A stretch of 64,000 bases of DNA from Geminicoccus sp. (GTDB lineage Bacteria > Pseudomonadota > Alphaproteobacteria > UBA7985). The notes under the pieces are model-generated. The model had not been told where the DNA came from, did not search any database, and saw nothing but the letters and a program-made list of their open reading frames with translations. A program made the translations under genes and the position numbers. Shown here one piece after another: positions 1-10,050 of the stretch. The stretch is from positions 1 through 64,000 of the forward strand of contig PAPT01000005.1 of the NCBI GenBank assembly GCA_002708995.1, read 5' to 3'. Within the stretch, counting starts at the first letter, position 1, and each line of letters begins with the position of its first letter.

Positions 1-289
1 AGCAGACATCAGATGTAACCCACGTGTAGCAGCAAGACCGTAACGCTACCGGTCATCGGTCGGTACCACAAGGGCGCGTAATCGTACCGAAAGCTGTGGG
101 TAATTAGCGGAAATAGACGCTGGTAGCTACGGGCGCTGTTATCCCGGCTCGGTTCGAGGCCTACGTCTCGCAAAACCGCCAGGGCCTGCTGCCAGGCCGC
201 CGCGAAAACGGTTTGATTCCATGGATTAGCGTTGGCGAAACAAGGTGTTAAGGTCGTCCTGCCGCGTGAGTATTGGAAAGGCAGACCGC

Positions 290-1936
290 ATGACCGCTGA
301 CACCATCTGGTTCAACGCCCGCATCCGCACCATGGACCCGAACCGGCCGCTGGCCTCAGCCATGGCTGTCTCAGGGGGCAAGATCCTCGCCCTTGGCGGG
401 GATACAGACGTTCTCAATCTCGCAGGCCTGGGCACGGAGACCATCGATATGGGCGACAAGAGCATTCTGCCAGGCCTGGTCGAGAGTCACACGCACGCGC
501 TATGGGGCGCCTGTCAGGAGCTTTTCGAGGTCAATGTCGACTACGGTGCCTCCTACGGTGAACTGATGGCCGCCGTGCGGTCCCAGCTGGCGCAGACCGC
601 GCCGGGTACGATGCTGACCGGTGGTCCCTGGCGTCACGACATGCGCGCAGATATGGGTGATAACCCCCGCGCCACCCTCGACGCTGTTTCAGCCGACGTC
701 CCGATCGCGCTGGCCGACGTGACCAAGCATCTGTTGTGGTGCAACTCGCCTGCGCTGGCGCTGGCCGGCCTGCACGATGACATCGAGGACATCGAAGGCG
801 GGGTGATCGAGCGCGATCCGGCAACCGGGGCCCCAAACGGCATTCTGGCCGAAACCGCCGCTGCGCCGGTGCGCAGGCTCTTCACCCATTCCCCCGCGCA
901 GCTGGTCGATGCGACGCGTCTGTTCGTCGAGCGCTTCAATCAGCTGGGTTTCACGGCGTTCAAGGAACCGATGGCGATTGAATCGGATCTGCAGGCTTAT
1001 CAGGCCGCAGACCAGCGCGGTGATCTGAGCCTGCATATGGCTGCCCACATTGTGCGTCAGAGCCCGCTGGTGCCGGAGATGATCCCCTACGAGGAAATGG
1101 AGCGCTGGCGGGAGACGTACGCCTCGCCCAATGTTCGCACGGACTACGCCAAGCTGTTTCTGGACGGTGTGGCCACCGGGTTCACGGCGTCCTTCACCGA
1201 GCCCTACCAGCCCGATACGGGCTACGACGTCGCCAACCACGACGCCGACGCCATTCTGCTGCTGACCCCCGAGGAGATCGGTCGCGAGATCACCGAGTTG
1301 GACCGGCGCGGGGTCACGGTAAAGATGCACGCCGTTGGCGATAACGCAATCCGTCGGGGGCTGGATGGGATCGAAGCGGCCCGCCGTGCCAATGGTCCCA
1401 GCGGGCTGCGGCACGAAATCGCCCACGCGCCTTTCGTGCGACCCGAAGACCTCCACCGGTTCAGCGCGCTCGATGCTGTTGCCGAGGTTTCGCCCAAGCT
1501 GTGGTTCCCCAACCCGGCGACGGCAGGACAGCTGGCGCTGCTCGGCGCGAACCGGGTCGGCCGCTGCCACGCGCTGCGGGACTATCTGCAGGCCGGGATG
1601 CGCGTGACCTACGCCTCGGACTGGCCGGCCGCCTCTCCCGATCCCAACCCCTGGACCGGGCTGGCCGGCATGATTTCGCGCCAGCACCCTGCCGGTGCCT
1701 ACAGCGGTTCACTCGCGCTCGAGCAGGCGATCACCCTCGATCAGGCCTTGCCACTGTTCACGATCAATGGCGCCCAGTCGCTACGCATGGAAGACGAAAC
1801 CGGCTCTCTGGTCGCAGGGAAATGGGCTGACTTCATCGTATTGGACGAAGCACTTGAAACCCTCGCGCCTGCCGAAATCGGCGCGATCGACGTGCGCCAG
1901 ACGGTCTGGAAGGGACAGACGGTGTTCGCGCGCTAG
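290..1936 (+). CDS. amidohydrolase family protein (YtcJ-like, amidohydrolase 3)
   Basis: ORF 245..1936; ATG at 290 in frame. Motifs ILPGLVESHTHALWG and VTYASDWPAASPDPNPW are typical of YtcJ-type amidohydrolases. Confidence 0.88.
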   Translation: MTADTIWFNARIRTMDPNRPLASAMAVSGGKILALGGDTDVLNLAGLGTETIDMGDKSILPGLVESHTHALWGACQELFEVNVDYGASYGELMAAVRSQLAQTAPGTMLTGGPWRHDMRADMGDNPRATLDAVSADVPIALADVTKHLLWCNSPALALAGLHDDIEDIEGGVIERDPATGAPNGILAETAAAPVRRLFTHSPAQLVDATRLFVERFNQLGFTAFKEPMAIESDLQAYQAADQRGDLSLHMAAHIVRQSPLVPEMIPYEEMERWRETYASPNVRTDYAKLFLDGVATGFTASFTEPYQPDTGYDVANHDADAILLLTPEEIGREITELDRRGVTVKMHAVGDNAIRRGLDGIEAARRANGPSGLRHEIAHAPFVRPEDLHRFSALDAVAEVSPKLWFPNPATAGQLALLGANRVGRCHALRDYLQAGMRVTYASDWPAASPDPNPWTGLAGMISRQHPAGAYSGSLALEQAITLDQALPLFTINGAQSLRMEDETGSLVAGKWADFIVLDEALETLAPAEIGAIDVRQTVWKGQTVFAR

Positions 1937-1944
1937 CCCCGGAT

Positions 1945-3507
1945 TCAGGCGAGGCGATCAGAGAGCGGGCTTTCGTCCATCTGCGCGGTAAGCAGGTGGT
2001 TCAACCGCTCCGACAACCGCGCCCGATCGGCCGCGTACGCCGGCTCGTCCCACAGATTGTGGGTCTCCGAAGGGTCAGTCTCGAGATCATAGAGCTCGCC
2101 CCAATACTGATCGAGATATAGCGTGTAGCGCCAGCGGTCCGTGATCACCGTGCGCACCCGTGAAGCCTTCTTGAAGCCAAGGCGCGAACCACCGTCGTTG
2201 TATTCGACCAGCAGATCATCCCGCGGCCCGTCCCCGCCGGTGACCGCGTTAAGGAAGCTTACCCCCTGATTGCCGTTGAAGGGCTTCAGCCCGGCGCGCT
2301 CAAGGATGGTCGCCCCGATATCGACGGTCGAGGCCATAGCGCCGCTCACGCGCGGCTCGCGCTGCTGCGGATCCGACCAGATGAAGGGCACGCGCGTTAT
2401 GCTTTCGAACGGCAGCGCGCCTTTCAAGATCATGTTGTAGTCGCCCAGATAGTCACCGTGGTCGGAGTTGTAGACCACCACGGTATCCTCGTGGGCACCG
2501 GTCTCCTGCAGGGTCTGCATGATCTCGCCCACGGCATCATCGATGAAGGCCATCATGCCGGCGGAGAGGGCCATCACTTCCTTCACCTGCTGATTGTCCA
2601 GCATCATCGCTGTCTGAGCCGTCATCTGCTCGCCCTTGTTCTTCCAGTTGTCGTAGAGGAACCGCATGGGCGGGGTCGGGTTGCGGTGCGCCTCGAAAGG
2701 AAGAGTGACCTCGAAGTCATCGGGGGAATACATGTCCCAGTACTTCCCCGGCGGATTGAAAGGGTGGTGGGGATCGGGGAAGGAGACGAAAGCAAAGAAC
2801 GGCTGGTCCTCGCCCTGTCGCGCGCGAAGATAGTCGATGGCGCGATCGCGGACGTAGGCGGTCGGATACAGCTCCTCGGGGATGGGCGTCCGGTAAGCCT
2901 GCGGGCAGGAATAGTTGTGCGGGCGCTCGTTGGCCGGGTCGTGCAAGGCTTCCCAGTCCGGCGCGTTCTCCCGGAACCACTGCAGGTAATGCCCGCCGCA
3001 GCGGTCCCCGTGCTCGGTGACCATGTCGACGTGCTGATAGCCGTAGTAAGGCGTGGTGATTTCGTACCGGCCGTCGGCGCTGTAGCGGTCGGCTTCTTCC
3101 TCGCCGTAGTCGCCCTCATCCGGGGACCAGGCTTCCTCGCTGACATCGGCCAGGGCCGGGTCGCGGCCCATGGGCGGCAGCCCGGTAAAAGGCTGCAGGT
3201 GGCTCTTGCCGATCGCTGCCGTGTGGTAGCCGCCCTTGGCCAGCAGGTTGACAAAGGTGTTGGCGGACAGCGGCAGGCGGCAGCCGTTGTAGCGCAGCCC
3301 GTGCAGGCTCGGGTAGCGCCCGGTCAGCAGCGACGCGCGATTGGGCATGCACACCGGAGAGGCGGCGTACAACCGATCAAACCGGGTCCCCTGCCCCGCG
3401 ATGGCATCGATGTTGGGGGTCTTCAGGACCGGATGCCCGGCGCAGCCGAGCCAGTCCGCCCTTTGCTGATCGGTGATCAGGTAGAGAAAGTTGGGTTGCT
3501 TGGTCAT
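1945..3507 (-). CDS. sulfatase (Cys-type, type I arylsulfatase/choline-sulfatase-like), no evident signal peptide
   Basis: Starts NFLYLITDQQRADWLGCAGHPVLKTPNID; sulfatase signature C-M-P-N-R-A-S-L-L-T-G-R; SDHGDYLGDYNM metal-site motif. Confidence 0.92.
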   Translation of the reverse strand: MTKQPNFLYLITDQQRADWLGCAGHPVLKTPNIDAIAGQGTRFDRLYAASPVCMPNRASLLTGRYPSLHGLRYNGCRLPLSANTFVNLLAKGGYHTAAIGKSHLQPFTGLPPMGRDPALADVSEEAWSPDEGDYGEEEADRYSADGRYEITTPYYGYQHVDMVTEHGDRCGGHYLQWFRENAPDWEALHDPANERPHNYSCPQAYRTPIPEELYPTAYVRDRAIDYLRARQGEDQPFFAFVSFPDPHHPFNPPGKYWDMYSPDDFEVTLPFEAHRNPTPPMRFLYDNWKNKGEQMTAQTAMMLDNQQVKEVMALSAGMMAFIDDAVGEIMQTLQETGAHEDTVVVYNSDHGDYLGDYNMILKGALPFESITRVPFIWSDPQQREPRVSGAMASTVDIGATILERAGLKPFNGNQGVSFLNAVTGGDGPRDDLLVEYNDGGSRLGFKKASRVRTVITDRWRYTLYLDQYWGELYDLETDPSETHNLWDEPAYAADRARLSERLNHLLTAQMDESPLSDRLA

Positions 3508-3526
3508 GGCGGTTCCCGGGTGGCCG

Positions 3527-5869
3527 TCAGGTCGAGGCAGCCGCGCTGCGCCGGGCCCTGAAGTAGTGCCAGCAGATCAGTGCAAAGGCCGCAGCGATGG
3601 CGGTGAAATGGATCAGCTCAGGCCGTGCCAGCACCGCAACGGCAATGGCAATCCGCAGCACGATTTCGACGCCCATCAGACGCTTGGCATCGAAGCCGGC
3701 GAGCGCGCTGGCGACCAGATACAGCGAAAGGACCAAACGGGCGAGCAGCCAGCCCAGCGCGGTCCACGAAACGCCGTTCTCATAACCGGGCAAGGGCGCG
3801 CGCGACGGGCTGGTCGGGTCAATCAGCGCCTGATCGATTAGCAGCAGTTCGGGGTAGAAGGCAAAGACAAAGGGGATGGTGAACATGACGATCCCCGAGC
3901 GCACCGCGCTGAACCCCGTCGACATGGGCTCGGCCTTGGTGATGGTCGCTGCGGCAAAGGCTGCCAGCGCCACCGGTGGCGTGATTGCCGAGGCTATGGC
4001 GAAGTAGAAGATGAACATGTGCGCGGTGAAGGTCGCGATCCCCAGCCCGACCAGTAGCGGCCCCATGAGCAGCGCCACGTTGATGTAGGCCGGCACGGCT
4101 GGCATCCCCATGCCCAGCAGGATGGCGAGCAGCATGGTGATGGCCAGCGCGAAAAACTGGAAGTAGGCCGAGCCACTGCCGCCAAGGTCGAAGGACAGCA
4201 GGAAGCGCAGCACGTCGATGGCGACGAACTTCGACAGACCGGTGAAATTGAGGCTGACATCGATCACTGTCACCGCAAGGAACATAAGGTACAGGGTCGA
4301 AACCGTGATCCCGGACTCGGCCAGCGCGTCGAGCAGCCGCCGCGGCTGAGCACGGAAATCACGATCGAGAAACAGCAGCACGGTCACGAAGGCTGCGGCC
4401 CACCAACCGGTGGCACCCGCCGAACCGGCCGAATTCTGGAAAATCTGCAGCACCCAGGGCAGCGAGTTGACGCTGCAGCGGCCGTTCTCAATGACCGCAT
4501 CGGCCCCCAGCAGCGCCCCGAACAGGCCGCAACCCACCATGTCCTTGGGCGTCAGCAGCAGAACGAGGATGAGCAGGATAGGCAGCACGATCTGCGAAAG
4601 ATGGAGCAAGTCGCGCAGGGTGATCCGCATCTCTTCGGTCAGCCCGCCGGAGGCTTCGATACCCTGCTTTCTTGACTGGAAGACAGCACTGAGGAACAGG
4701 CAGAAGAAGTAGGCTACCGCTGGAATTGCCGCAGCGATGATCACGTCTCGGTAAGGCACGGCGGTCATCGCCGCGAGGATGAAGGCCGCGACGCCCATCA
4801 CCGGGGGCATGATCGATCCGCCCGATGAAGCCGCCGCTTCCATACCGCCCGCGAACACCCGAGAGAAACCCCGCTTGAGCATCATCGGAATGGTCAGAAC
4901 CCCCGTGGACAGCACGTTGACGACCGGGCCGCCGGTGATGGTGCCGAACATGGCGGAACTGATGATCGCAGCGTGGGCCGGGCCGCCGCGCAGGCTCCGG
5001 GTCCAGCGGAAGGCCAGCTTGATCAGCACCTGACCACCTGCCGACTTTCCGAACAGGGCGCCGAGAATGATGTAGGGGAAGACGACGTTCATGATCACGT
5101 CCATGAACCGCCCGAGAATGCCCGCAGAGTTGTTGACCAGGGCATCGTGCACGTTGGGTCGGCCGTCGAGGAAGGACCTGGGCTCACCACCCAGCTTGGT
5201 CATGAGGTATTTGTTGATGTTGTCGGGACCGTGGAAATACCAGACCAGAACCGTGCCCATGGTGTAGAGCGCGATCGCGATCGAAACCAGCACCAGCGGC
5301 AGGCCCCAAACTTTGACGTTGTAGGCAAGGAATACGAGGATGGCGATGCCGACGATGGCGACCAGCCAGACCCCGGTGGTGCTCATGCACTTAGGGTCTT
5401 CGACTGTGTCGGGCACCGGCAGCCCCATGAGTTCGGCGAATTCGATTTCCGCCTGCATGGTCTCTGCCATCACCCGGGCGCGTTCGCCGTTGAGCTGGTC
5501 GATCAGACACACGCTATCGATTTCGATGAGATAGGTCAAAGAAATGGCACCCGCCGAGACGATGAGCGCGATATCCATGAATAGACCCAGCCCGGCCCGG
5601 CGGCTGCCCCGCCACTCGCGCCACATGGAATGCTTGAGCGCGACGATCAGCATCATCAGCAGAAAAACAATGGGGTAGAACCATTCGGTGGGAAAGGATC
5701 GGGTCTTCAGGCTGTCCCAGCCTGTCAGCCCGCGCCACATATCATCCCATCCCGGGATCAGTGGTGTGCTGTTCAGAATGCCCACCGCGACAAAAATCGC
5801 GGCCAGAACGTAGACGGCAAGATTCGGAAACAGGTCTTTGCGCGTTTCCGTGGTCATATCCTCACCCAT
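3527..5869 (-). CDS. TRAP transporter fused permease (TAXI-associated, 4TM/12TM fusion)
   Basis: 780 aa polytopic protein; GMGMPAVPAYINVALL and GGSIMPPVMGVAAFI are typical of TRAP large permease; adjacent to TAXI solute-binding gene. Confidence 0.9.
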   Translation of the reverse strand: MGEDMTTETRKDLFPNLAVYVLAAIFVAVGILNSTPLIPGWDDMWRGLTGWDSLKTRSFPTEWFYPIVFLLMMLIVALKHSMWREWRGSRRAGLGLFMDIALIVSAGAISLTYLIEIDSVCLIDQLNGERARVMAETMQAEIEFAELMGLPVPDTVEDPKCMSTTGVWLVAIVGIAILVFLAYNVKVWGLPLVLVSIAIALYTMGTVLVWYFHGPDNINKYLMTKLGGEPRSFLDGRPNVHDALVNNSAGILGRFMDVIMNVVFPYIILGALFGKSAGGQVLIKLAFRWTRSLRGGPAHAAIISSAMFGTITGGPVVNVLSTGVLTIPMMLKRGFSRVFAGGMEAAASSGGSIMPPVMGVAAFILAAMTAVPYRDVIIAAAIPAVAYFFCLFLSAVFQSRKQGIEASGGLTEEMRITLRDLLHLSQIVLPILLILVLLLTPKDMVGCGLFGALLGADAVIENGRCSVNSLPWVLQIFQNSAGSAGATGWWAAAFVTVLLFLDRDFRAQPRRLLDALAESGITVSTLYLMFLAVTVIDVSLNFTGLSKFVAIDVLRFLLSFDLGGSGSAYFQFFALAITMLLAILLGMGMPAVPAYINVALLMGPLLVGLGIATFTAHMFIFYFAIASAITPPVALAAFAAATITKAEPMSTGFSAVRSGIVMFTIPFVFAFYPELLLIDQALIDPTSPSRAPLPGYENGVSWTALGWLLARLVLSLYLVASALAGFDAKRLMGVEIVLRIAIAVAVLARPELIHFTAIAAAFALICWHYFRARRSAAAST

Positions 5870-5897
5870 ACTTTACTCGCGAGCTCAAAGAGCGCTA

Positions 5898-5932
5898 CAG
5901 GCGGCGCCCTCGCAAAGCGAGAACACCGCCTG
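5898..5932 (-). promoter_or_regulatory. nested hairpin between TAXI solute-binding and permease genes (possible attenuator/RNA stabiliser)
   Basis: CAGGCGG...CCGCCTG outer stem enclosing CTCGC-AAA-GCGAG inner stem; lies between co-oriented genes; no strong U-tract. Confidence 0.45.
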
Positions 5933-5952
5933 AAGCAAAATAGGCGTAAAGT

Positions 5953-7002
5953 CTAGTCCGCAGCTACGGCACAGTCATCCATGTCATAGCCTGCTTCACG
6001 CCATGCGCGTGCAGCTGCAGGGTGGTACTTGATCGGGTTGTCACCACACATCCCCTGCATGGGGGCATCGAAGCTCACGGTATTGCCGTATGGCGCTTTT
6101 GCCTTGAGATCGTCCATCGTCGCGATGTAGGCGGAGACGAGGTCGTAGACGAGGTCATTGTCCATGTCCTTGTGCACGACGTTACCGCCAATGGTGGCAA
6201 AGCCGCGGAAGGTGTCGTCTTCGGAAACGAAGGACCAGTCATCCCCCATGGTCGCCTGCAGCTCCGCCACCGGAATGGTAAACGGCGCGCTACCCGGTGC
6301 GACCATGTACTTCTGCATGGCCTCACTTTCGTAGGCAGACTTCGGCATGGACCAGCCGGTCATCTTGCCCGCAGCCGTGATCGCGGTCAGGCGGGTACCG
6401 GGGAAGACCTCTGGCAGGACGATGGCGTCCGGCTCACCGCTGGTGACCAGCGTGGTGCCCTGGCCCCAGTTAACCTGAATGCCTTCGTAGTCATCGCCTT
6501 CCTTAAGGCCGGCAACGATCTGGATCATGCTGCGCGCGTTGGTCAGCGCACCGCCGCGTGGCGGGCCATTGTAGATCTTGCGGCCCTTAAGGTCGTCCCA
6601 GCCGCCGAGATTTTTGGCGTCATAGGCATAGAGGAAGAAGATCCCGAGCGTGAACGGGTTGATTACCCGGAGGTTGCCTGCCAGCTCAGCGCCCTGTTCG
6701 GCACCCAGCGACCCATAGGGACCGACACCGCGGCTCATCAGGAATGGCAGAATGAACGGCGTACCGGCAATGTCGGTCTTGCCTTCGGCGACGTTCTGGA
6801 TCGAGTTAGTCAGTGTCTGACCGTCAGCAAGCTGAATGTTCGCAATGCCCTGCGTTCCAGCGATTTCAGTCAGGTGGGCAGGCGAAAGATAGGTAGCACC
6901 GCCAGGGCTGGCGGTCTCTGCGGTCAGATTGACCTGGGCCAGAGCTGACGTGCCGGCGAGTGCCGCCGCCACCATGGCCCCCTTAATAATATGCTTAATC
7001 AT
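5953..7002 (-). CDS. TAXI family TRAP transporter solute-binding subunit
   Basis: Signal peptide MIKHIIKGAMVAAALAGTSALAQ; body VNLTAETASPGGATYLSPAHLTEIAGTQGIANIQLADGQTLTNSIQNVAEGKTDI typical of TAXI binding proteins. ORF extends upstream to 7080, but ATG at 7002 gives the signal peptide. Confidence 0.88.
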   Translation of the reverse strand: MIKHIIKGAMVAAALAGTSALAQVNLTAETASPGGATYLSPAHLTEIAGTQGIANIQLADGQTLTNSIQNVAEGKTDIAGTPFILPFLMSRGVGPYGSLGAEQGAELAGNLRVINPFTLGIFFLYAYDAKNLGGWDDLKGRKIYNGPPRGGALTNARSMIQIVAGLKEGDDYEGIQVNWGQGTTLVTSGEPDAIVLPEVFPGTRLTAITAAGKMTGWSMPKSAYESEAMQKYMVAPGSAPFTIPVAELQATMGDDWSFVSEDDTFRGFATIGGNVVHKDMDNDLVYDLVSAYIATMDDLKAKAPYGNTVSFDAPMQGMCGDNPIKYHPAAARAWREAGYDMDDCAVAAD

Positions 7003-7375
7003 GGTTTCCCTCTCTAAATTACTTACCATAGGAACTAATCTTGGTTTGAAAGATCGTTTAATGTCAATGATGCGGGACATCTAAAATTCAAATCGGCGCA
7101 TAAATCCAGGGATAGTCCTCTGGACACTTTCGTAGCTGGATGAACAGGATTTCACAGTGCGCCTGCTCAGAACCTCGCAGATAGCCCCCCGTCCCCGCGC
7201 GCTGATCCGGGTCATTTCGGGACGGAAAAGTACCAGAAATAACCCCCACTGTTTGAGCGACGTGATAGACATAACGCATCGGCACCCTTCGGCATGCGAA
7301 GGCGCCTGACAGGATAGGACGTCGGGTCCTGAATCGATAGATTTCCAGCACTCAGGCCCGAGCAAAGAGTAGAGA

Positions 7376-8293
7376 TTGATGATTACTGTTGGCGGCGAGA
7401 ACCTTATCGATCTTGTTCAGATAACCGAAAAACATGGCGTGCCGGAATTCAAGGCGCTGCCGGGTGGATCACAGTACAACTGCGCGTCTGCGCTCGGTCG
7501 GCTGGGAACCCGCCCCTACTACATCACCCCGATCTCGACCGACAGCCTTGGCGAGCTGCTGGCTGATACGCTGGTGGAAAGCGGTGTCGTGGTCGCATCA
7601 GAGCGGGTCGATGCCCCCAGTTCGCTGGCCGTGGTCACACTGCAGGACGGCCAGCCCAGCTATCAGTTCTACCGCGATGGTACGGCCGAGCGGCGCGTCA
7701 GTGCCGAAAGCCTCGGGGCCGTAATTCCTGCCGACACCCGGGTGTTTCAGATCGGCTCGCTGTCGCTGTGTGACGGGGCCGATGCCGAGGTCTGGGCGCA
7801 GCTGTTCACCGACCTCGCGCAGCGGGGCGTGGCCTGCACGCTTGACCCCAACGTGCGCCGGGCCTTTGTCACCGACCCGGCAACATACCGCAACCGGCTG
7901 GAAGGCATGATGAAGGTCGCCTCGCTGGTCAAGCTGAGCGACGAGGATTTGGGCTGGCTCTACCCCGATGCCGACCCCGAGACCAAGGCCGCGGAACTCG
8001 CCGCCGGGTCGCAGGCAGAGCTGTTCGTGCTGACCAAGGGCAGTCAGGGCGCGAGCCTGATAACCCACTCGCACCGGGTCGAGGTCGAAGCTGCGCCGGT
8101 GTCAGCGCTGCAGGATACGGTCGGCGCCGGTGATACCTTCATGGCGGCACTGATCTACCAGTTCCTGCAGTCGCCTGATTTCGGCTCTGAGGCAGCGATC
8201 CGGGACGTTGGCCGATTTGCCGCCAAGGCAGCCGCCATCAACTGCGAGCGCGTTGGCTGCAATCCGCCAAGCCTCGATGAAATCAGGATCTAG
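7376..8293 (+). CDS. PfkB-family carbohydrate kinase (fructokinase-like)
   Basis: GGSQYNCASALGRLG N-terminal motif and DTVGAGDTFMAALIY C-terminal PfkB signature. Confidence 0.92.
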   Translation: MMITVGGENLIDLVQITEKHGVPEFKALPGGSQYNCASALGRLGTRPYYITPISTDSLGELLADTLVESGVVVASERVDAPSSLAVVTLQDGQPSYQFYRDGTAERRVSAESLGAVIPADTRVFQIGSLSLCDGADAEVWAQLFTDLAQRGVACTLDPNVRRAFVTDPATYRNRLEGMMKVASLVKLSDEDLGWLYPDADPETKAAELAAGSQAELFVLTKGSQGASLITHSHRVEVEAAPVSALQDTVGAGDTFMAALIYQFLQSPDFGSEAAIRDVGRFAAKAAAINCERVGCNPPSLDEIRI

Positions 8294-8294
8294 C

Positions 8295-8483
8295 GTGCGT
8301 CTCCCCATCGACATCAGCCGGATCGACGACTACGGCAACTACAAGCTGGTCGTGGGGCAGTGCAGCGGCGCCGAAGCCAAGGTCAAGGTCGAGCGCGATG
8401 TGCCTATCGAGCAGGGGCCCCTGTTCATGAGCTTCTAACCCGAGCGAGCCTGCGTCTACGTCAACGAGCAACTGGTGACCTGA
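8295..8483 (+). pseudogene. remnant of ABC transporter ATP-binding subunit C-terminus (TOBE-like region), with in-frame TAA
   Basis: Translation VRLPIDISRIDDYGNYKLVVGQCSGAEAKVKVERDVPIEQGPLFMSF*PERACVYVNEQLVT*; reads through TAA at 8436-8438 into PER..VYVNEQLV, resembling the tail of MalK/UgpC-like ATPases. No Walker motifs upstream. Confidence 0.6.
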
Positions 8484-8531
8484 TCTCCTCCCGGGACACC
8501 ATGCACCCCCCCCTCGAATGAACTCATGAAA

Positions 8532-8567
8532 ATGGCCGGAGCGCATGCGCCCCGGCCATCTTTTTTT
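8532..8567 (+). terminator. rho-independent terminator
   Basis: ATGGCCGG-AGCGCATGCGCC-CCGGCCAT hairpin followed by C and T7. Confidence 0.85.
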
Positions 8568-8586
8568 GCTGTAGGTGTGGCAGGTC

Positions 8587-10050
8587 TTACTGGAAGGAAA
8601 TCCGGCCTTGCGGGCCTTCGCTGATCCCGTTTTCGCGGATGTAGTCCACGACGTGGGATGCCATCAGCTGCGAAGCATCGGCCGACAGTACCACCTCAGC
8701 GCCGGCAAACATGCCGTAGCCGTCACCCCCGCGGGCGAGGAAGTCGTTGGTCGCGACGGTGTAGGTCGCACCGGCGTCGATCGCGCTACCGTTGATCGAA
8801 GCGGAAACCACGCGCGAGCCCACGGCTGCGTTGCGGTCATAGACCACGGCCATGTTGCCCGAAACCTGCATGAAGCGGCCCGAAGTATCCTCGATCTTGG
8901 AAACGGCGTTTTCCAGTGCCGCCATGACGTCAGCCCCGCTCATGGCGAGAACCACGGTCTTGTTGCCGAACGGCAGCTCGGCGAAGACGTCCCGGGCGGT
9001 CATGACCGAACCGGCGTCATAGACCTTATCGCCGCGGATACCGCCGCCGTTGGTCATGCCGATATCGGCACCGGTGACCATCATCATGGCGTCGGTAGCT
9101 GCGTTACCGAAGTTGGTCTCCATGGTCCGGACCGAAGCGCGGCGGGTGTCGACATCGGCGCCCAGAACCGCGATTTCTTCGGACAGGGCTTCATCGAGCG
9201 CCTTTTCATAATCCGCAACCTTGGCCGCCATGTCGGCGTCTTCACCGCTTGGCTGCATGACGGTGAACGACGGCTCCCACTCGAGGTCGTCGTCATCCCA
9301 CTCCATGGCCAGATCGACGACAGGGATGTTGGCGCCCTGCGCGTTGCCTTCCATGATCACCCGCTTGCCGTTGTAGTGCAGGAACAGGTCGTGATCGTCA
9401 CCGGTGGCGATGATATCCGCCGCCCCGTTGCCAGCGAGCGCCAGGTCTTCGGAGAACGACGTATGTGCGAGCGCGATGACCAGATCGGCACCAGCGTCGG
9501 TCAGCTTGGCGCGCATGGCCTGCCCCATGGCGATGGTGTCTTCGAAGGTCCAGTCACCCGGCGATGACTTCTCCAGCGTGTCGTCGGAGGTCAGGCCGTA
9601 GATGCCGACCTGCACCGACCCGAGATCGACGATCAGATGTTCGGCGGCAAAGCCCGGCAGCTCACCGGCGCCGGTGCGGATGTTCGAGGAGACGATCGGG
9701 AAGGTCGCTTCGGCCATCCGCTGCTCCAGCACGTCCGGGCCGAAGTCAAACTCGTGGTTGCCCGGGGTGAAGGCATCGATGCCGAGGTGGTTCATCAGGT
9801 CGATGATGTGGGCGCCCTTGTCCAGCGAGGACAGAACCGACGGGGAAATCACGTCACCAGCGTGCAGCAGCAGGCTGTTGTCGGCCCCGGCGCGGGCTTC
9901 AGTGACGGCAGCCGCGATGCCCGGGAAGGCGTCCTTGCGGTCCACGTCGTTGAGCAGAATAATGCGTAGGTTTGTCGTTTCAGCGGAGGCGGTTGCTGTC
10001 GCAAGCAACAGACCCAAGCCGCCCAAAAATAGCTTTTTCATGAGAAACAC
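8587..10050 (-). CDS. bifunctional metallophosphatase/5'-nucleotidase (UshA-like)
   Basis: Signal peptide; LRIILLNDVDRKD, LLLHAGDVISPS, FTPGNHEFDFG metallophosphatase motifs; C-terminal nucleotidase domain MTNGGGIRGD. Confidence 0.88.
   Translation of the reverse strand: MFLMKKLFLGGLGLLLATATASAETTNLRIILLNDVDRKDAFPGIAAAVTEARAGADNSLLLHAGDVISPSVLSSLDKGAHIIDLMNHLGIDAFTPGNHEFDFGPDVLEQRMAEATFPIVSSNIRTGAGELPGFAAEHLIVDLGSVQVGIYGLTSDDTLEKSSPGDWTFEDTIAMGQAMRAKLTDAGADLVIALAHTSFSEDLALAGNGAADIIATGDDHDLFLHYNGKRVIMEGNAQGANIPVVDLAMEWDDDDLEWEPSFTVMQPSGEDADMAAKVADYEKALDEALSEEIAVLGADVDTRRASVRTMETNFGNAATDAMMMVTGADIGMTNGGGIRGDKVYDAGSVMTARDVFAELPFGNKTVVLAMSGADVMAALENAVSKIEDTSGRFMQVSGNMAVVYDRNAAVGSRVVSASINGSAIDAGATYTVATNDFLARGGDGYGMFAGAEVVLSADASQLMASHVVDYIRENGISEGPQGRISFQ

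Noticed and set aside
130-246. Short open stretch LVATGAVIPARFEAYVSQNRQGLLPGRRENGLIPWISVGETRC*
   Set aside because: No upstream start or recognised family; too short to support as a gene remnant.
7081-7365. Two overlapping - strand ORFs (94 and 87 aa) between the TAXI gene and pfkB
   Set aside because: No similarity recognised and mutually overlapping frames; region is better read as a divergent promoter/intergenic.
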